Part shown: in pieces, positions 22,375 to 23,313 of the stretch
Numbering within the stretch: the first letter of the stretch is position 1
Layout of the letters: every line of letters begins with the position of its first letter
From: Gallionellaceae bacterium UBA6222
GTDB lineage: Bacteria > Pseudomonadota > Gammaproteobacteria > Burkholderiales > Gallionellaceae
Reading direction: 5' to 3'
NCBI GenBank assembly: GCA_002421915.1
Contig: DISA01000030.1
Coordinates: forward strand, 1 to 23,313
Length of the DNA: 23,313 nt
Notes under the pieces: model-generated
Told to the model about the DNA's origin: nothing
Databases searched by the model: none
What the model saw: the letters and a program-made list of their open reading frames with translations, nothing else
Position numbers and translations under genes: made by a program

Positions 22375-23313
22375 CCTGTTCGCCCCCAACCAGCCCGCCG
22401 CACCGCTCGCCGAGCGTTTGCGTCCCAAACATATCGATGAGGTCATTGGCCAGTCGCATCTGCTGGGCGAAGGCAAGCCGCTGCGCCTCGCGTTCCAGTC
22501 CGGCAAGCTGCATTCCATGATCCTGTGGGGCCCGCCGGGCGTGGGCAAGACCACGCTGGCGCGGTTGATGGCTTCCGCCTTCGATGCAGAGTTCGTGCCG
22601 CTATCGGCGGTGCTGTCCGGGGTGAAGGACATCCGCGACGCCATCGCGCAAGCCGAGCAGGCACTGCAGCAGAGCGGTCGCCACACCATCCTGTTCGTCG
22701 ATGAAGTCCACCGTTTCAACAAGTCGCAGCAGGATGCTTTCCTGCCCTTCGTCGAGCAGGGCTTGGTCACCTTCATCGGCGCGACCACCGAAAATCCCTC
22801 GTTCGAATTGAACAACGCCTTGCTGTCGCGGGCGCAGGTGTATGTGCTGCAACCGCTGTCCGAGGCCGAGATGGGGCAATTGTTCGAGCGCGCCATGGTC
22901 TTTTGTGGGTCGGGTTTTAACCCGACAGCGGCGGGGATGGATGGAAAATCTGTCGGGTTGAAACCCGACCTACAGGCGGGCGCTTTGGAATTCTCAGGTG
23001 AGGCAAGGGAGCGCATCATCGGCTACGCCGACGGTGATGCGCGCCGCCTGCTCAACGTGCTGGAGCAGTTGCAGACCGCAGCGCAGGCGGCAGGCCGCAA
23101 CAATATCGACATCGCCTTCCTCGATGCCACGCTGGCGCAGAAGATGCGCCGCTTCGACAAGGGCGGTGAAGCCTTTTATGACCAGATTTCCGCGCTGCAC
23201 AAATCGGTGCGCGGCTCCAATCCCGACGCGGCGCTGTACTGGTTCACGCGCATGCTGGACGGCGGTGCCGATCCGCGTTACCTCGCGCGGCGCATCGTGC
23301 GCATGGCCTGGGA
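22367..23313 (+). CDS. rarA: Replication-associated recombination protein RarA (MgsA), 5' part
   Basis: The first about 315 residues of a AAA+ ATPase of the RarA/MgsA/WRNIP1 family, which acts at stalled replication forks with single-strand-binding protein; the window ends inside it. Visible motifs: LAERLRPKHIDEVIGQSHLL, Walker A GPPGVGKT (55-62), Walker B ILFVDEVHRF (108-117), sensor 1 in GATTENPSFELNNALLSR, and sensor 2 in GYADGDARRLLN. The only start codon in frame after the upstream stop (22343) is TTG at 22367, with a weak GGA. About residues 178-204 (from CGSGFNP to LKPDLQA) are encoded by a palindromic repeat lying between sensors 1 and 2, where relatives have a short loop. The frame is intact and all ATPase motifs are present. 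Confidence 0.92.
   Translation, partial: MSDLFAPNQPAAPLAERLRPKHIDEVIGQSHLLGEGKPLRLAFQSGKLHSMILWGPPGVGKTTLARLMASAFDAEFVPLSAVLSGVKDIRDAIAQAEQALQQSGRHTILFVDEVHRFNKSQQDAFLPFVEQGLVTFIGATTENPSFELNNALLSRAQVYVLQPLSEAEMGQLFERAMVFCGSGFNPTAAGMDGKSVGLKPDLQAGALEFSGEARERIIGYADGDARRLLNVLEQLQTAAQAAGRNNIDIAFLDATLAQKMRRFDKGGEAFYDQISALHKSVRGSNPDAALYWFTRMLDGGADPRYLARRIVRMAW
22904..22974. repeat. GTCGGGTT/AACCCGAC palindromic element inside rarA
   Basis: TGTGGGTCGGGTTTTAACCC at the left (through GACA at 22927) is the reverse complement of 22951-22974 at 22 of 24 positions. Each arm is also a palindrome by itself (GTCGGGTT...AACCCGAC). The first 14 bases recur exactly at 11950-11963. It is translated in the rarA frame without a stop. 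Confidence 0.88.

Noticed and set aside
1..23313. CRISPR arrays, tRNA or rRNA genes, phage or transposase genes
   Set aside because: No regularly spaced direct repeats, no cloverleaf with CCA-type ends, and no matching protein motifs were seen by eye.

Overview
The window is dense, moderately GC-rich bacterial chromosome from a Gram-negative organism: it encodes an outer-membrane secretin, a LolA lipoprotein chaperone and MSHA-type pilus assembly proteins. The gene families and their order (MSHA assembly block; bioB-F-H-C-D; ftsK-lolA-rarA) fit a betaproteobacterium of the Nitrosomonadales/Gallionellaceae kind. That placement is inferred from content, not from a marker gene.

Region 1 (1-11932, plus strand) is a mannose-sensitive-haemagglutinin (MSHA) type IV pilus block. 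A small membrane-bound PAS protein leads. A 1526-residue MshQ-like surface protein with Ig-like and LamG-like modules follows, then mshI, a PilN-like gene, mshJ, mshK, mshL, mshM and mshN. From mshI to mshN nearly every gene overlaps the next by a few bases, so they are probably translated as a coupled unit. Together they build the inner-membrane platform (MshI/PilN-like/MshJ/MshK), the outer-membrane secretin (MshL) and its accessory ATPase and TPR protein (MshM, MshN). The motor ATPase, platform protein and pilins (mshE, mshG, mshA-D, O, P) are not in the window.

Region 2 (about 11984-18491) starts with a minus-strand comF, transcribed away from a biotin operon on the plus strand: bioB, bioF, bioH, bioC, bioD, then a TauE/SafE-family membrane protein. 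BioC and BioH make pimeloyl-ACP; BioF, BioD and BioB take it to biotin. The BioA step is missing here and must be encoded elsewhere.

Region 3 (18492-23313) holds a NarL/LuxR-type response regulator that overlaps ftsK by one base, then lolA and the 5' part of rarA (cut by the window end).

The most unusual property is a crowd of short palindromic or inverted-repeat elements, of at least four sequence families, confined to about 11950-22975. Some fill intergenic gaps (mshN/comF, bioB/bioF, bioH/bioC, bioC/bioD). Others sit inside reading frames without breaking them: in bioH, in the signal peptide of lolA and in the AAA+ domain of rarA. One also seems to have added a tail to ComF. Removing exactly 123 bases from lolA restores a textbook signal peptide, and a second element of exactly 123 bases from the same family lies between bioC and bioD. 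One element is nested inside another upstream of bioF. No tRNA, rRNA, CRISPR array, transposase or phage gene was seen.
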